A stretch of DNA of 64,000 nt from SIG440 sp045631525. Lineage in GTDB: Bacteria; Bacillota; Clostridia; Monoglobales; Monoglobaceae. A program made the translations under genes and the position numbers. The DNA is taken from positions 1 through 64,000 of the forward strand of contig JAZQUY010000021.1 in the NCBI GenBank assembly GCA_045631525.1, given 5' to 3'. How positions within the stretch are numbered: position 1 is the first letter of the stretch; the number at the start of each line of letters is the position of its first letter. This document shows positions 1 to 6,988 of the stretch, piece after piece. Below the pieces are notes generated by a model. The model was not told where the DNA came from. It searched no databases and saw nothing but the letters and a program-made list of their open reading frames with translations.

Positions 1-21
1 TAATGCCCTTAATAACCTTTC

Positions 22-54
22 TTTCCCTTAAATATTACCACTTTTTAAGGGAAA
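22..54. repeat. Inverted repeat near the left edge resembling the recombinase repeat at 35.5/36.8 kb
   Basis: An 11-bp stem (TTTCCCTTAAA at 22-32, TTTAAGGGAAA at 44-54) surrounds an 11-nt loop. CTTTCCCTTAAATATTA at 21-37 matches part of the inverted repeat at 36800-36833 with one inserted C. It could be a plain hairpin or a related recombination site; sequence alone does not decide. Confidence 0.4.
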
Positions 55-130
55 AGTCAAAGAATCAAGCAAATTTACCCTTATTTATTGTTTGTTTTCA
101 AGGTAAAGTTATTTTCGCCTTAAAAGAGAA

Positions 131-154
131 AGCCAATGCAAAATCGCATTGGCT
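131..154 (-). terminator. Terminator of the arsenic operon
   Basis: A 9-bp stem (AGCCAATGC/GCATTGGCT) with a 6-nt loop lies just past the arsC stop codon. On the minus strand it is followed by a T-rich run (TTTCTCTTTT). Confidence 0.75.
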
Positions 155-158
155 GAAA

Positions 159-536
159 TTATTTAAGCTCTAATATTTTCTCTTTAATTCTATTGGCGGT
201 CTTGATAAATTCCTCATCGCTTTTACCCGTGGGATCATCAAGTCCGAAGTCTATACGCTCTTTGCAAGGGATATTCGGGCAACTGACATTGCACCCCATG
301 GTGATAACAATATCAGGTGTAGGAACATCCGAAATCAGTTTTGAATACTGACTCGACATATCAATGTCGAAATACTCTTTCATAATCCGCACCGCATCTT
401 GATTTATCTGTGGTTTTGTTTCTGTCCCTGCTGAATAGCAGTCGTACTTTTCTGAAAGATACGCTTTTCCAAAAGCTTCTGCCATCTGACTTCGACAAGA
501 ATTATGAACACATATAAATGCTATTTTCTTTTTCAT
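159..536 (-). CDS. arsC: Arsenate reductase, low-molecular-weight phosphatase fold
   Basis: The 125-aa product should reduce As(V) to As(III) in the cytoplasm so that it can be exported. It carries the CX5R phosphate-binding loop (C9-VHNSC-R15) and a DDP motif near residues 101-103 typical of the general acid in this fold. Cysteines at 82, 86 and 91 are placed like the redox relay cysteines of thioredoxin-coupled ArsC enzymes, though their exact pairing is inferred. The start codon overlaps the stop of the upstream thioredoxin-like gene (ATGA), so the two are probably translated together. That neighbour may be the electron donor. It is the last gene of a minus-strand arsR-permease-trx-arsC operon followed by a terminator. 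A protein tyrosine phosphatase role is less likely in this context. Confidence 0.92.
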   Translation of the reverse strand: MKKKIAFICVHNSCRSQMAEAFGKAYLSEKYDCYSAGTETKPQINQDAVRIMKEYFDIDMSSQYSKLISDVPTPDIVITMGCNVSCPNIPCKERIDFGLDDPTGKSDEEFIKTANRIKEKILELK

Positions 537-814
537 AGATACTTTTCCACCTCTGATGGCTTTAAGAGCTTGCCTTGCGAAACAACCTTTTCATTCACCA
601 CTAAAACAGGCATACTCATAGCTCCGTATTGCATCACTTTTTCCATATCTGTGATGTATTCGACTTCGATGTCAAGACCTTTATTTTGCACTGCCTTTTT
701 TGTGTTTTCATATTGCTTGTGGCAAGTTTGACATCCTGCACCCAGCACCTTTACAGAATTGATTACTGCCGAACAACCGCAATCACATTTTCTCTTTCTA
801 CCAAATCCAAACAT
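533..814 (-). CDS. Thioredoxin-like redox protein of the arsenic operon
   Basis: A 93-aa protein of the small 'redox-active disulfide protein' type. It has a CxxC active site (C28-QT-C31), a probable cis-proline segment (MPVLVV near 68-73) and an extra N-terminal CDCGC cluster at 10-14 that could bind metal. The start at 814 is chosen over longer in-frame starts because AGGAGG lies at 821-826 with ideal spacing; a longer reading would run back through the permease stop codon. It sits between the permease and arsC and overlaps arsC by 4 bp. The likely role, inferred from position, is to deliver electrons to ArsC or to handle thiol-bound arsenic. Confidence 0.85.
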   Translation of the reverse strand: MFGFGRKRKCDCGCSAVINSVKVLGAGCQTCHKQYENTKKAVQNKGLDIEVEYITDMEKVMQYGAMSMPVLVVNEKVVSQGKLLKPSEVEKYL

Positions 815-824
815 AACAGACCTC

Positions 825-1838
825 CTAAATAATAATATTTTGTATCGCATTAAAGAAATATCCGACAAGGATAATTCCAACTGTACATATCGCAATAAAT
901 ATTCCAAGCAGTTTCGGTTTGACTGCTTTACGGAGCATAATTATTGACGGAAGTGACAGAGTGGTTACGCCCATCATAAATGATAAAACCACACCAAGCT
1001 GTGCACCTTTTGCAAGCAGAGCTTCAGCAATCGGGATTGTACCGAAGATGTCGGCGTACATTGGCACACCTGCAACAGTAGCTATAACAACTCCCAATGG
1101 ATTACCACTGCCAAGAACTTTTACAATAATATCCTCAGGTATCCAATTATGAATTATCGCACCTATGCCGACACCTACAAGGACATAAGGAAACACTTTC
1201 TTTGCAGTTCCCAACACCTGTTCCCAAGCATACTTTATACGATCCTTGAAATACAATTCATCTTGCGTAACATCAAACGATTTGCCTTGTCTTATATATT
1301 CTTCGACTTGATTTTCAAGATGTAATTTTTCAATCAGCGTACCTCCTATGATAGCGATAATAAGACCGACTACAACATATGTAACTGCAACTTTCCACCC
1401 GAAAATACTCATAAGCAAAACAAGCGAGCCCAAATCAACCATAGGCGAAGAAATAAGGAACGAAAATGTTACTCCAAGCGGAAGTCCTGCACTTGTAAAA
1501 CCAATAAACAAAGGAATTGATGAGCAAGAGCAAAACGGGGTTACAGTTCCTAAAAGTGCCGCAACCGTATTTGCACCAATGCCGTGAAATCTGCCAAGTA
1601 TGCGTTTGCTTCTTTCTGGGGGAAAATAACTTTGAATGTATGAGATAATCAGAATTAAGACACCTAAAAGCACCATAATCTTAATTGTATCATATAAAAA
1701 GAACTGAACACTACCACCAATTCTGCCACCCACATCAAGACCGAATGCTGACAGAATATTTCCTATCAGCTCATTTAACCATTTCATACCCAAGACTTGA
1801 TTTTGAAAAAAGTCCCATGCTGCTTTTATTACTTCCAT
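825..1838 (-). CDS. arsP: ArsP-type permease (UPF0718/DUF318 family)
   Basis: A 337-aa polytopic membrane protein with about eight hydrophobic segments. The conserved TPFCSCSS segment near residues 100-107 is the family hallmark; cysteines here bind trivalent arsenicals in ArsP homologues, which export organic or inorganic As(III). A second conserved stretch, GVPMYADIFGTIPIAEAL, lies near residue 258. The start is supported by a GGAGG ribosome binding site just upstream. It lies downstream of arsR behind a second ArsR-type operator (1855-1870) and upstream of the thioredoxin-like gene, whose ribosome binding site overlaps its stop codon. The export substrate cannot be set from sequence: methylarsenite, arsenite or another thiophilic metalloid are all possible. 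Confidence 0.85.
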   Translation of the reverse strand: MEVIKAAWDFFQNQVLGMKWLNELIGNILSAFGLDVGGRIGGSVQFFLYDTIKIMVLLGVLILIISYIQSYFPPERSKRILGRFHGIGANTVAALLGTVTPFCSCSSIPLFIGFTSAGLPLGVTFSFLISSPMVDLGSLVLLMSIFGWKVAVTYVVVGLIIAIIGGTLIEKLHLENQVEEYIRQGKSFDVTQDELYFKDRIKYAWEQVLGTAKKVFPYVLVGVGIGAIIHNWIPEDIIVKVLGSGNPLGVVIATVAGVPMYADIFGTIPIAEALLAKGAQLGVVLSFMMGVTTLSLPSIIMLRKAVKPKLLGIFIAICTVGIILVGYFFNAIQNIII

Positions 1839-1854
1839 AGAAAAACCTCCTCAA

Positions 1855-1870
1855 ATAGAAAAACATCTAT
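1855..1870. promoter_or_regulatory. Second ArsR-type operator, upstream of the permease
   Basis: The dyad ATAGA-N6-TCTAT matches the operator in the arsR promoter (2216-2231) at 14 of 16 positions. It lies between arsR and the permease start, which suggests separate ArsR control of the downstream genes. Confidence 0.6.
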
Positions 1871-1886
1871 GTGTAGTTGTTTTTGT

Positions 1887-1914
1887 AAGCCGTGGCTTAT
1901 TCGCATCACGGCTT
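1887..1914. terminator. Intercistronic hairpin downstream of arsR
   Basis: An 8-bp stem (AAGCCGTG/CACGGCTT) lies between the arsR stop and the permease. The T-run is on the plus side only, so on the minus strand it may act as a weak attenuator or processing site. Confidence 0.4.
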
Positions 1915-1919
1915 TTGTA

Positions 1920-2195
1920 TTACTTTATTTTTGTTAACTCTTGCAACATTTCCGATGCAATCTTTGCACCTTCTTCTGATATGGAGTAATGTGTCCATTT
2001 ACCTTCTTTTCTGCCGACTACAACGCCTGAATCACAGAGAATTTTCATATGGTGTGAAAGCGTGGGCTGTGTTACTTCAAGTGTATCAAGTAATTTGCAG
2101 GCACACTTTTCGCCTGTACTCAGCATTTTAAGAATTTTAATTCTGTTTTCATCACAAAATGCCTTAAATATTTCAGCAATTTTTGTATCATTCAT
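1920..2195 (-). CDS. arsR: ArsR/SmtB-family arsenic-responsive repressor
   Basis: A 91-aa winged-helix regulator. The EKCACKLL segment contains the CxC As(III)-binding pair in the recognition-helix region, followed by the DNA-reading helix (VTQPTLSHHMKIL). As(III) binding should release it from DNA and induce the operon. ATG at 2195 is chosen; a TTG at 2201-2203, better spaced from the GAGGTGA ribosome binding site (2207-2213), is also possible and would add two residues. A consensus sigma-A promoter lies upstream with one operator dyad overlapping the start region and a weaker copy over the -35 box, which fits autoregulation. Confidence 0.9.
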   Translation of the reverse strand: MNDTKIAEIFKAFCDENRIKILKMLSTGEKCACKLLDTLEVTQPTLSHHMKILCDSGVVVGRKEGKWTHYSISEEGAKIASEMLQELTKIK

Positions 2196-2215
2196 TTCCA
2201 AGTAAATCACCTCAC

Positions 2216-2265
2216 ATAGATAATCATCTATATATATTATATGCGACACATAGAAAAATGTCAAT
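2216..2265 (-). promoter_or_regulatory. arsR promoter with ArsR operators
   Basis: On the minus strand, TTGACA (2259-2264) and TATAAT (2236-2241) are separated by exactly 17 bp. A perfect dyad ATAGAT-AATC-ATCTAT covers 2216-2231 just downstream of the -10. A weaker copy (2250-2265; 13 of 16 positions match the 1855 site) overlaps the -35. Assignment to ArsR is inferred. Confidence 0.8.
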
Positions 2266-2283
2266 ATGTTTTATTGAAATATT

Positions 2284-2320
2284 TTTTCTAACATTTTTCT
2301 AGCACTTTTCTAGCGAAAAC
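2284..2320. repeat. Three tandem TTTTCTAAC/GC repeats at the element end
   Basis: TTTTCTAAC, TTTTCTAGC and TTTTCTAGC recur at roughly 12-nt spacing. Short direct repeats inside an attachment site are typical of integrase arm-binding sites. This role is an inference from their place near the tRNA fragment. Confidence 0.35.
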
Positions 2321-2391
2321 CCAAAAAAGCTATCTAAAAGTGGCAATACGAAATTTGCGAGAACAGCAAAGGCTTCGAAGGATTTTAACCC

Positions 2392-2424
2392 CTCAAAGCC
2401 TTGATTTTATGCGGTTTTTATCGC
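2392..2424. repeat. Left copy of an imperfect 33-34 bp direct repeat
   Basis: This stretch matches 2559-2592 at about 30 of 33 positions (core ATTTTATGC then GTTTTT then TCGC). The two copies flank the tRNA-Ser fragment and suggest successive insertions or a duplicated element end. Confidence 0.6.
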
Positions 2425-2480
2425 TTTTTAAGTTCCTTTAACTTCCGCTAATTTACTCTATCTAAAAAGACTCTCTAACA

Positions 2481-2537
2481 GCTCGAAATCATTATGCCCC
2501 CTAAGGGACGTGGGTTCGAATCCCACCCACTCCGCCA
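2481..2537 (+). pseudogene. 3' fragment of a tRNA-Ser gene (probable attachment-site scar)
   Basis: A complete T arm (GTGGG-TTCGAAT-CCCAC, 2510-2526), acceptor 3' strand CCACTCC (2527-2533), discriminator G and encoded CCA (2535-2537) are present, preceded by a long variable arm (GCCCC..GGG). The long variable arm and G discriminator indicate tRNA-Ser. No D arm or acceptor 5' strand precedes it, so it is not a working tRNA. Such 3' ends are regenerated by integrases and mark one end of an integrated element. The arsenic operon on its left would then be cargo; the other end is outside the window. Confidence 0.75.
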
Positions 2538-2542
2538 TTTTT

Positions 2543-2570
2543 AAGGCTTTTGAGAAATCTCAAAAGCCTT
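2543..2570 (+). terminator. Terminator-like hairpin behind the tRNA fragment
   Basis: A 28-nt near-perfect palindrome (AAGGCTTTTGAGA..TCTCAAAAGCCTT) lies directly after the CCA end and is followed by AATTTT, as expected for the native terminator of a tRNA gene. Confidence 0.6.
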
Positions 2571-2592
2571 AATTTTATGCAGTTTTTGTCGC
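2559..2592. repeat. Right copy of the imperfect direct repeat
   Basis: This is the partner of the copy at 2392-2424 (see there). Confidence 0.6.
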
Positions 2593-2637
2593 AGCCTAAA
2601 TGTCTTGTAATGTCCGCTTGTTTTCTCCACCCTACAC

Positions 2638-3165
2638 TTAAAACCCATACCCGCCCGTTGCGGGATCCTGAAACAACGGGATTTGAGGAGGTGCAAAGGT
2701 AAATATCACAAAAATCAATGCGATTAACCACAACGCTCCAAGTGCTGTTTTGGGAGCCTCACATTTTATAAGGTTTTTCTCTAAAAGCTTTGTTTCGAGA
2801 ATATAACTCGCCATGACAGACACAAAGAATATTACTATATTCACCCAGTCTGGAGTTTTCCCAAATGCTCCGTTTATTACATAATAAAGTATTGGTGTGA
2901 GCACCACGCCAAAGACTATGCCGATTAGCTTGATGCACCATAAATTTTTATAACTCTTTCCTATATATTGATTTTCAATAAAAGCAAAAACAAACATAGG
3001 GAAAAACAAAAGCTTGAGGTGTTCCCAGATGGATTCGTTCACCGCAGAAAATGGTGCGACGCTGATGCTCTCGCCACTCCAGTCAAAGAGAAAATGCAAT
3101 AAAACACCCAAAACACTGGCGAAAACAAACCCTGCAAATTGCCAAAGGCGTATGGATTTTTTCAT
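2638..3165 (-). CDS. DUF6512-like membrane protein
   Basis: A 175-aa integral membrane protein with about five hydrophobic segments. The FSAVNESIWEHLKLLFFP segment near residues 40-60, preceded by LLHFLFDWSGES, matches my memory of the DUF6512 family, whose function is unknown. The start at 3165 is preferred over a longer in-frame ATG because GGGAGGG lies 5-6 nt upstream. It runs leftward toward the tRNA fragment and lies next to, but is not coupled with, the TIGR04076-like gene. No regulatory site was recognised. Confidence 0.7.
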   Translation of the reverse strand: MKKSIRLWQFAGFVFASVLGVLLHFLFDWSGESISVAPFSAVNESIWEHLKLLFFPMFVFAFIENQYIGKSYKNLWCIKLIGIVFGVVLTPILYYVINGAFGKTPDWVNIVIFFVSVMASYILETKLLEKNLIKCEAPKTALGALWLIALIFVIFTFAPPQIPLFQDPATGGYGF

Positions 3166-3232
3166 ATATGCCCTCCCAAACACTTTTTTACAAAGTTTAT
3201 TCAGGAATGCCACATATATACCAAAGCAACCC

Positions 3233-3547
3233 TTATTTCATATCCTCTGAAATCACCTCTATATAAAAACTCACAGGGCGAAACCCGTCATTGCAGGAAA
3301 TCATAGCCGACTTTTCGTTTTTCATCCAGCCGTCAAAAAAGTTGCCACCGCCCAAAGCCAGTTCCTTTACAAAAGACTCCATACTCTCCCACGCACTGTT
3401 GCAAAGACTCTCAGGCTTTTCACCACCGCGTGAGATAAATACCTGCCCCACCTTTAAATCGCAGGCGTGCTCTATGGGGTTTTCGTATTTCTCTATTAAA
3501 TCGTCATACCGCACCATTTTCATCACAGTAATTTTGCAGTTGTTCAT
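3233..3547 (-). CDS. TIGR04076-family small protein
   Basis: A 104-aa cytoplasmic protein of unknown function. Conserved features of the family are visible: an early CKITV strand, a middle segment with ACDLKVGQVF, a SLCNSAWESM helix, a GGNFFDGW turn and a C-terminal CNDGFRPVSFYIE segment. Cysteines at CK, AC, LC and SC suggest metal or redox chemistry, but no role is established. The start at 3547 is chosen because it gives the family's usual N-terminus; the AGAAGG upstream is somewhat far (about 13 nt). Confidence 0.75.
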   Translation of the reverse strand: MNNCKITVMKMVRYDDLIEKYENPIEHACDLKVGQVFISRGGEKPESLCNSAWESMESFVKELALGGGNFFDGWMKNEKSAMISCNDGFRPVSFYIEVISEDMK

Positions 3548-3617
3548 AGCCGCACCCAACCTTCTTATTAAAATATATTTAAGCATATCACAACGGCACC
3601 ATTTTTTCAACTTCCCC

Positions 3618-3646
3618 TTGAAAACCCACGATTTTTATAATATAAT
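3618..3646 (+). promoter_or_regulatory. Promoter of the nitroreductase gene
   Basis: TTGAAA (3618-3623) and TATAAT (3641-3646) are separated by 17 bp, ahead of an AAGGAG ribosome binding site at 3655-3660. Confidence 0.75.
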
Positions 3647-3669
3647 TAAACCATAAGGAGATGAAAACC

Positions 3670-4188
3670 ATGGATTTTGAAAAAGTAATCACCGAAAGAT
3701 ATTCGGTGAGGAAATTTGAAAAGGGGCACTTGGAACAAGATATAATTGATAAAATAATAAAAGCAGGCCACATAGCCCCCACGGGCTGTAATTTTCAGCC
3801 TCAGAGAATTCTTGTACTGAACAATGATGAAACAATTTCGAAATTAAAGGGCTGCACAAAGTGTCATTTCGATGCCCCCTGTGCTATGCTTGTATGCTAC
3901 AACGTGGACGAAAGCTGGACCCGTCAATATGATGGGGCAAAGTCGGCACCCGTTGATGCAAGCATTGTCGCAACACATATGATACTTGAAGCGAAGAACC
4001 TCGGCATCGGCTCATGCTGGGTGATGCATTTTGACCCCGAGGCTATGAGAAAGACCTTTAATATACCCGAAAACATAATTCCCCATGCACTTCTTGTAAT
4101 GGGTTATCCTCATCCCGACAGCAAACCCCTTGATATGCACCAAAAGGTACGCCCCACCAGCGATGTTGTGTTTTATGACAGTTTTTGA
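3670..4188 (+). CDS. Nitroreductase-family flavoprotein
   Basis: A 172-aa FMN-dependent oxidoreductase of the nitroreductase superfamily. The N-terminal RYSVRKFE motif, the HIAPTGCNFQPQRILV segment, and the later GIGSCWVMHFDPEAMR and LLVMGYPHP segments are typical FMN-contacting and dimer regions. An unusual cluster (KGCTKCHFDAPC) near residue 64 supplies three extra cysteines. The start at 3670 is chosen because the ATG at 3661 directly abuts the AAGGAG and has no spacing. The gene is monocistronic between its own promoter and a bidirectional terminator. The substrate is unknown. Confidence 0.88.
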   Translation: MDFEKVITERYSVRKFEKGHLEQDIIDKIIKAGHIAPTGCNFQPQRILVLNNDETISKLKGCTKCHFDAPCAMLVCYNVDESWTRQYDGAKSAPVDASIVATHMILEAKNLGIGSCWVMHFDPEAMRKTFNIPENIIPHALLVMGYPHPDSKPLDMHQKVRPTSDVVFYDSF

Positions 4189-4194
4189 TATACG

Positions 4195-4224
4195 AAAAAG
4201 CCGTGGCTGTTGCCACGGCTTTTT
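4195..4224. terminator. Bidirectional terminator between convergent genes
   Basis: A 13-bp perfect stem (AAAAAGCCGTGGC/GCCACGGCTTTTT) with a TGTT loop. It can terminate both the nitroreductase gene and metY. Confidence 0.9.
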
Positions 4225-4241
4225 GTATGCATCACTAATTC

Positions 4242-5516
4242 TTATTTTGAAGCAACACAGAGTGCCTGGTCGATGTCGTCGATTATATCCTGAACATTTT
4301 CGATACCAACGGAAAATCTTATGAGGTCAGGTGTAACACCTGCTGCCTCAAGTTCTGCATCATTTAGCTGTCTGTGGGTGTGGCTTGCGGGGTGAAGAAC
4401 TGATGTTCTTGCATCAGCCACGTGGGTAACGATAGCCGCAAGCTTTAAGCTATCCATAAACTTAACAGCCGCTTCTCTTCCGCCCTTTACGCCAAAGGAG
4501 ATAACTCCGCAAGAGCCATTTGGCAGATATTTGTTTGCAAGAGCGTGGTATTTGTCTTCCTCAAGTCCGCAATATTTCACCCATGAAACACGGGGGTCTT
4601 TTTCAAGGAACTCAGCAACGGCTTGAGCGTTGCTGCAATGTCTTTCCATACGGAGAGCAAGGGTTTCAAGACCGAGATTGAGGAGAAACGCATTGTGTGG
4701 TGACGGAATTGAGCCAAGGTCACGCATAACCTGAGCGGTAAGCTTGGTTATATATGCAGCCTTTCCGAATTTTTTTGTATATGTAATGCCGTGATAGGAT
4801 TCGTCAGGAGTGGTGAGCCCAGGGAACTTTCCGCTTGCTTCCCAGTCAAAGTTTCCGCTGTCAACCACGCATCCGCCAACGCTTGTTGCGTGACCGTCCA
4901 TATACTTCGTGGTGGAATGAACCACGATGTCTGCGCCCCATTCAAAAGGACGGCAGTTTATTGGTGTTGCAAAGGTGTTGTCAATGATGAGGGGAACTTT
5001 GTGAGCGTGTGCAACCTTTGCCCATTTTTCAATATCAAGAACCACAAGTGCGGGGTTTGCAATGGTTTCGCCAAATACCGCCCTGGTGTTTTCACGGAAT
5101 GCAGCGTTCAGTTCTTCTTCACTTGCATCAGGGTCAACAAAGGTCACGTCAATGCCCAGTTTTTTCAGTGTAACGCCAAACATATTGAATGTTCCGCCAT
5201 AAACCGAAGACGAACAAACAAAGTGACTGCCTGCCTCGCAGATGTTGAAGATTGAATAAAAGCAAGCAGCTTGTCCCGAGGATGTAAGCATAGCCGCAAC
5301 ACCACCCTCAAGGTCGGCTATTTTTGCTGCAACAGCGTCATTTGTTGGGTTGGCAAGGCGAGTATAAAAATATCCGCTTTCTTCAAGGTCAAAGAGCTTT
5401 CCCATCTGTTCTGTTGAAGAATATTTCCAGGTAGTACTTTGGTATATAGGAAGAACTCTGGGTTCTCCGTTTTCGGGTGTATAGCCCGACTGAATGCATT
5501 TTGTTTCGATTTTCAT
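4242..5516 (-). CDS. metY: O-acetylhomoserine sulfhydrylase
   Basis: A 424-aa PLP enzyme of the Cys/Met metabolism class, of the usual length for O-acetylhomoserine aminocarboxypropyltransferase. It makes homocysteine from O-acetylhomoserine and sulfide (or methionine from methanethiol). K204 in HSTTKYMDGH is the PLP lysine, IIDNTFATP (177-185) holds the PLP-contacting aspartate, and SSGQAA near 79-84 is the phosphate-binding turn. The gene is monocistronic with its own consensus promoter. The leader of about 70 nt is too short for a SAM riboswitch. A cystathionine gamma-synthase or lyase is less likely given the length and the acidic insert pattern. Confidence 0.92.
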   Translation of the reverse strand: MKIETKCIQSGYTPENGEPRVLPIYQSTTWKYSSTEQMGKLFDLEESGYFYTRLANPTNDAVAAKIADLEGGVAAMLTSSGQAACFYSIFNICEAGSHFVCSSSVYGGTFNMFGVTLKKLGIDVTFVDPDASEEELNAAFRENTRAVFGETIANPALVVLDIEKWAKVAHAHKVPLIIDNTFATPINCRPFEWGADIVVHSTTKYMDGHATSVGGCVVDSGNFDWEASGKFPGLTTPDESYHGITYTKKFGKAAYITKLTAQVMRDLGSIPSPHNAFLLNLGLETLALRMERHCSNAQAVAEFLEKDPRVSWVKYCGLEEDKYHALANKYLPNGSCGVISFGVKGGREAAVKFMDSLKLAAIVTHVADARTSVLHPASHTHRQLNDAELEAAGVTPDLIRFSVGIENVQDIIDDIDQALCVASK

Positions 5517-5593
5517 TTATTTGTCCTCCTGAACATTCTGAAATAATGCATAAATATGCTTATCCCGATTTTTAACAGTTTTTGCATAAAATT

Positions 5594-5622
5594 ATTTTAC
5601 TATTTACCAATAAAAATGTCAA
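5594..5622 (-). promoter_or_regulatory. metY promoter
   Basis: On the minus strand TTGACA (5617-5622) and TAAAAT (5594-5599) are separated by 17 bp. Confidence 0.75.
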
Positions 5623-5675
5623 GAAAAACTATGGACAAAGCATAAATTTGTGGTATACTTAAAAGGACAGAAATG

Positions 5676-6125
5676 TCAATCGGACAGAATGTTGGAGGTT
5701 TCTGTTATGGCGTGCATAAAGCCATTCATTCCTCCTGATGAAATTTCTGCGCCGATAATGGTGTTTTCATAAACAAAAACCCCTGCCACTACCTTGTCTG
5801 AAGCCGACTTTTTGTGATTTCTGACGTTATATGTGTAACGGGTGACATTCTTTCCCTTGAAATCTGCAAAGGGAAAGCCCGAATGTGCCTGGACTGCACT
5901 ATATGTTTCATAAACCGCATCAAAGCTTTCGGGAAGGGTTACGTGGGTGATTTCAGACGGAACGCCGTCTATTTTCCAGCCTAAATCCTGAATAAATGTC
6001 ACAATCATATCGTTTGTGGCGTTGTCTATGCTGAAAAGCCCTGCGATTATCATAATAAGAACAACTGCACAGACTATTGAGGCAAGGACAAAACGGTGTT
6101 TTCTGAGGGATTTTGATACTATCAA
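5676..6125 (-). CDS. DUF4830-like membrane-anchored protein
   Basis: A 149-aa protein with one N-terminal membrane segment (about residues 13-31) and an extracytoplasmic domain. The pattern LGWKI..PSEITHVTLPESFDAVYETY..VQ..SGF..F.GK.V.RYTY.V.N and the C-terminal GAEISSGGMNGFMH match what I recall of DUF4830, which has no known function. It is divergent from rsuA and convergent toward nothing nearby. It has an AGGA-type ribosome binding site just upstream. No regulatory clue was found. Confidence 0.75.
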   Translation of the reverse strand: MIVSKSLRKHRFVLASIVCAVVLIMIIAGLFSIDNATNDMIVTFIQDLGWKIDGVPSEITHVTLPESFDAVYETYSAVQAHSGFPFADFKGKNVTRYTYNVRNHKKSASDKVVAGVFVYENTIIGAEISSGGMNGFMHAITETSNILSD

Positions 6126-6230
6126 GGGACATCCTCCTTTAATACTTCCGGGTGAAAAGGAAATTTTTTCAAAAATGTTCTTTAACTAATATATGAAAAC
6201 ACAAAAATTTTTATTCAAGGAGAAAAGCTT

Positions 6231-6947
6231 ATGCGTCTTGATAGATTTCTGGCAGAGTGCGGAGTGGGCACAAGAAGCGAAGTAAAAAAGCTAATCCGAA
6301 AGGGCGCTGTTTCGCTTAACGGCTCATCTCAAGACAAAGCTGATGCGGTGGTTTCACCAAAAGAAGACGAGGTTTTTGTCTTTGGGGAAAAGATAACATA
6401 CCGTGAATTTGTTTATCTTATGCTGAATAAACCGGCTGGGTTCATTTCAGCCACCCGTGACGGAAAGACGCCAACAGTCCTCGAGCTTGTTCCAGAGGAA
6501 TATCTGCATTTTGAACCTTTCCCCGTGGGCAGACTTGACATTGACACCGAGGGTCTTTTGCTCCTTACAAATGACGGAGATTTGGCACATCGCCTGCTTT
6601 CTCCAAAAAAACATATACCAAAGACGTATCTGGCAGAAATCGAAAAAGCGGTAACGCTCCAAGATATTGAGGCTTTTTCGGACGGAGTTGTCCTTGATGA
6701 CGGATATAAAACCATGCCTGCAAAGCTCACCACAATAAGTGATTGTTTCCCATATCTTGCTGAGGTTGTGATAAACGAGGGAAAATTCCATCAGGTGAAG
6801 CGAATGTTTGAAGCTGTCGGCAATAAGGTTTTATACCTCAAACGCACAAAAATGAACGACCTTGAACTTGATGAAAATCTTGAACTTGGCGAAGTGAGAG
6901 AGCTCACAGAAGACGAGCTTTTACTCCTCCAGAATACAGACCGATAA
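6231..6947 (+). CDS. rsuA: 16S rRNA pseudouridine synthase, RsuA family
   Basis: A 238-aa protein with an N-terminal S4 RNA-binding domain (MRLDRFLAECGVGTRSEVKK, residues 1-60) and an RsuA/RluB/E/F catalytic domain. The motif GRLDIDTEGLLLLTNDG (near 100-116) contains the catalytic aspartate. It isomerises a uridine in small-subunit rRNA (U516 in E. coli RsuA). A specificity for another site such as 23S U2605 (RluB) cannot be excluded, but the short length fits RsuA. It leads a plus-strand run with pdxK and the flavodiiron gene. Confidence 0.88.
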   Translation: MRLDRFLAECGVGTRSEVKKLIRKGAVSLNGSSQDKADAVVSPKEDEVFVFGEKITYREFVYLMLNKPAGFISATRDGKTPTVLELVPEEYLHFEPFPVGRLDIDTEGLLLLTNDGDLAHRLLSPKKHIPKTYLAEIEKAVTLQDIEAFSDGVVLDDGYKTMPAKLTTISDCFPYLAEVVINEGKFHQVKRMFEAVGNKVLYLKRTKMNDLELDENLELGEVRELTEDELLLLQNTDR

Positions 6948-6988
6948 ATTGAAATGCCCCAAATTCTGCGGGCAGAACGGAGAAGAAG

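Noticed and set aside
5517..5593. SAM riboswitch or T-box ahead of metY
   Set aside because: The leader from the predicted start is about 70 nt with only a small AT hairpin, too short for either structure.
5708..5773. Small plus-strand ORF behind a TGGACA-N16-TATACT promoter-like pair and a GGAGG at the 3' end of the DUF4830-like gene
   Set aside because: Only about 21 codons, fully antisense to a conserved C-terminus, with no recognisable product. The promoter-like match may be chance in AT-rich DNA.
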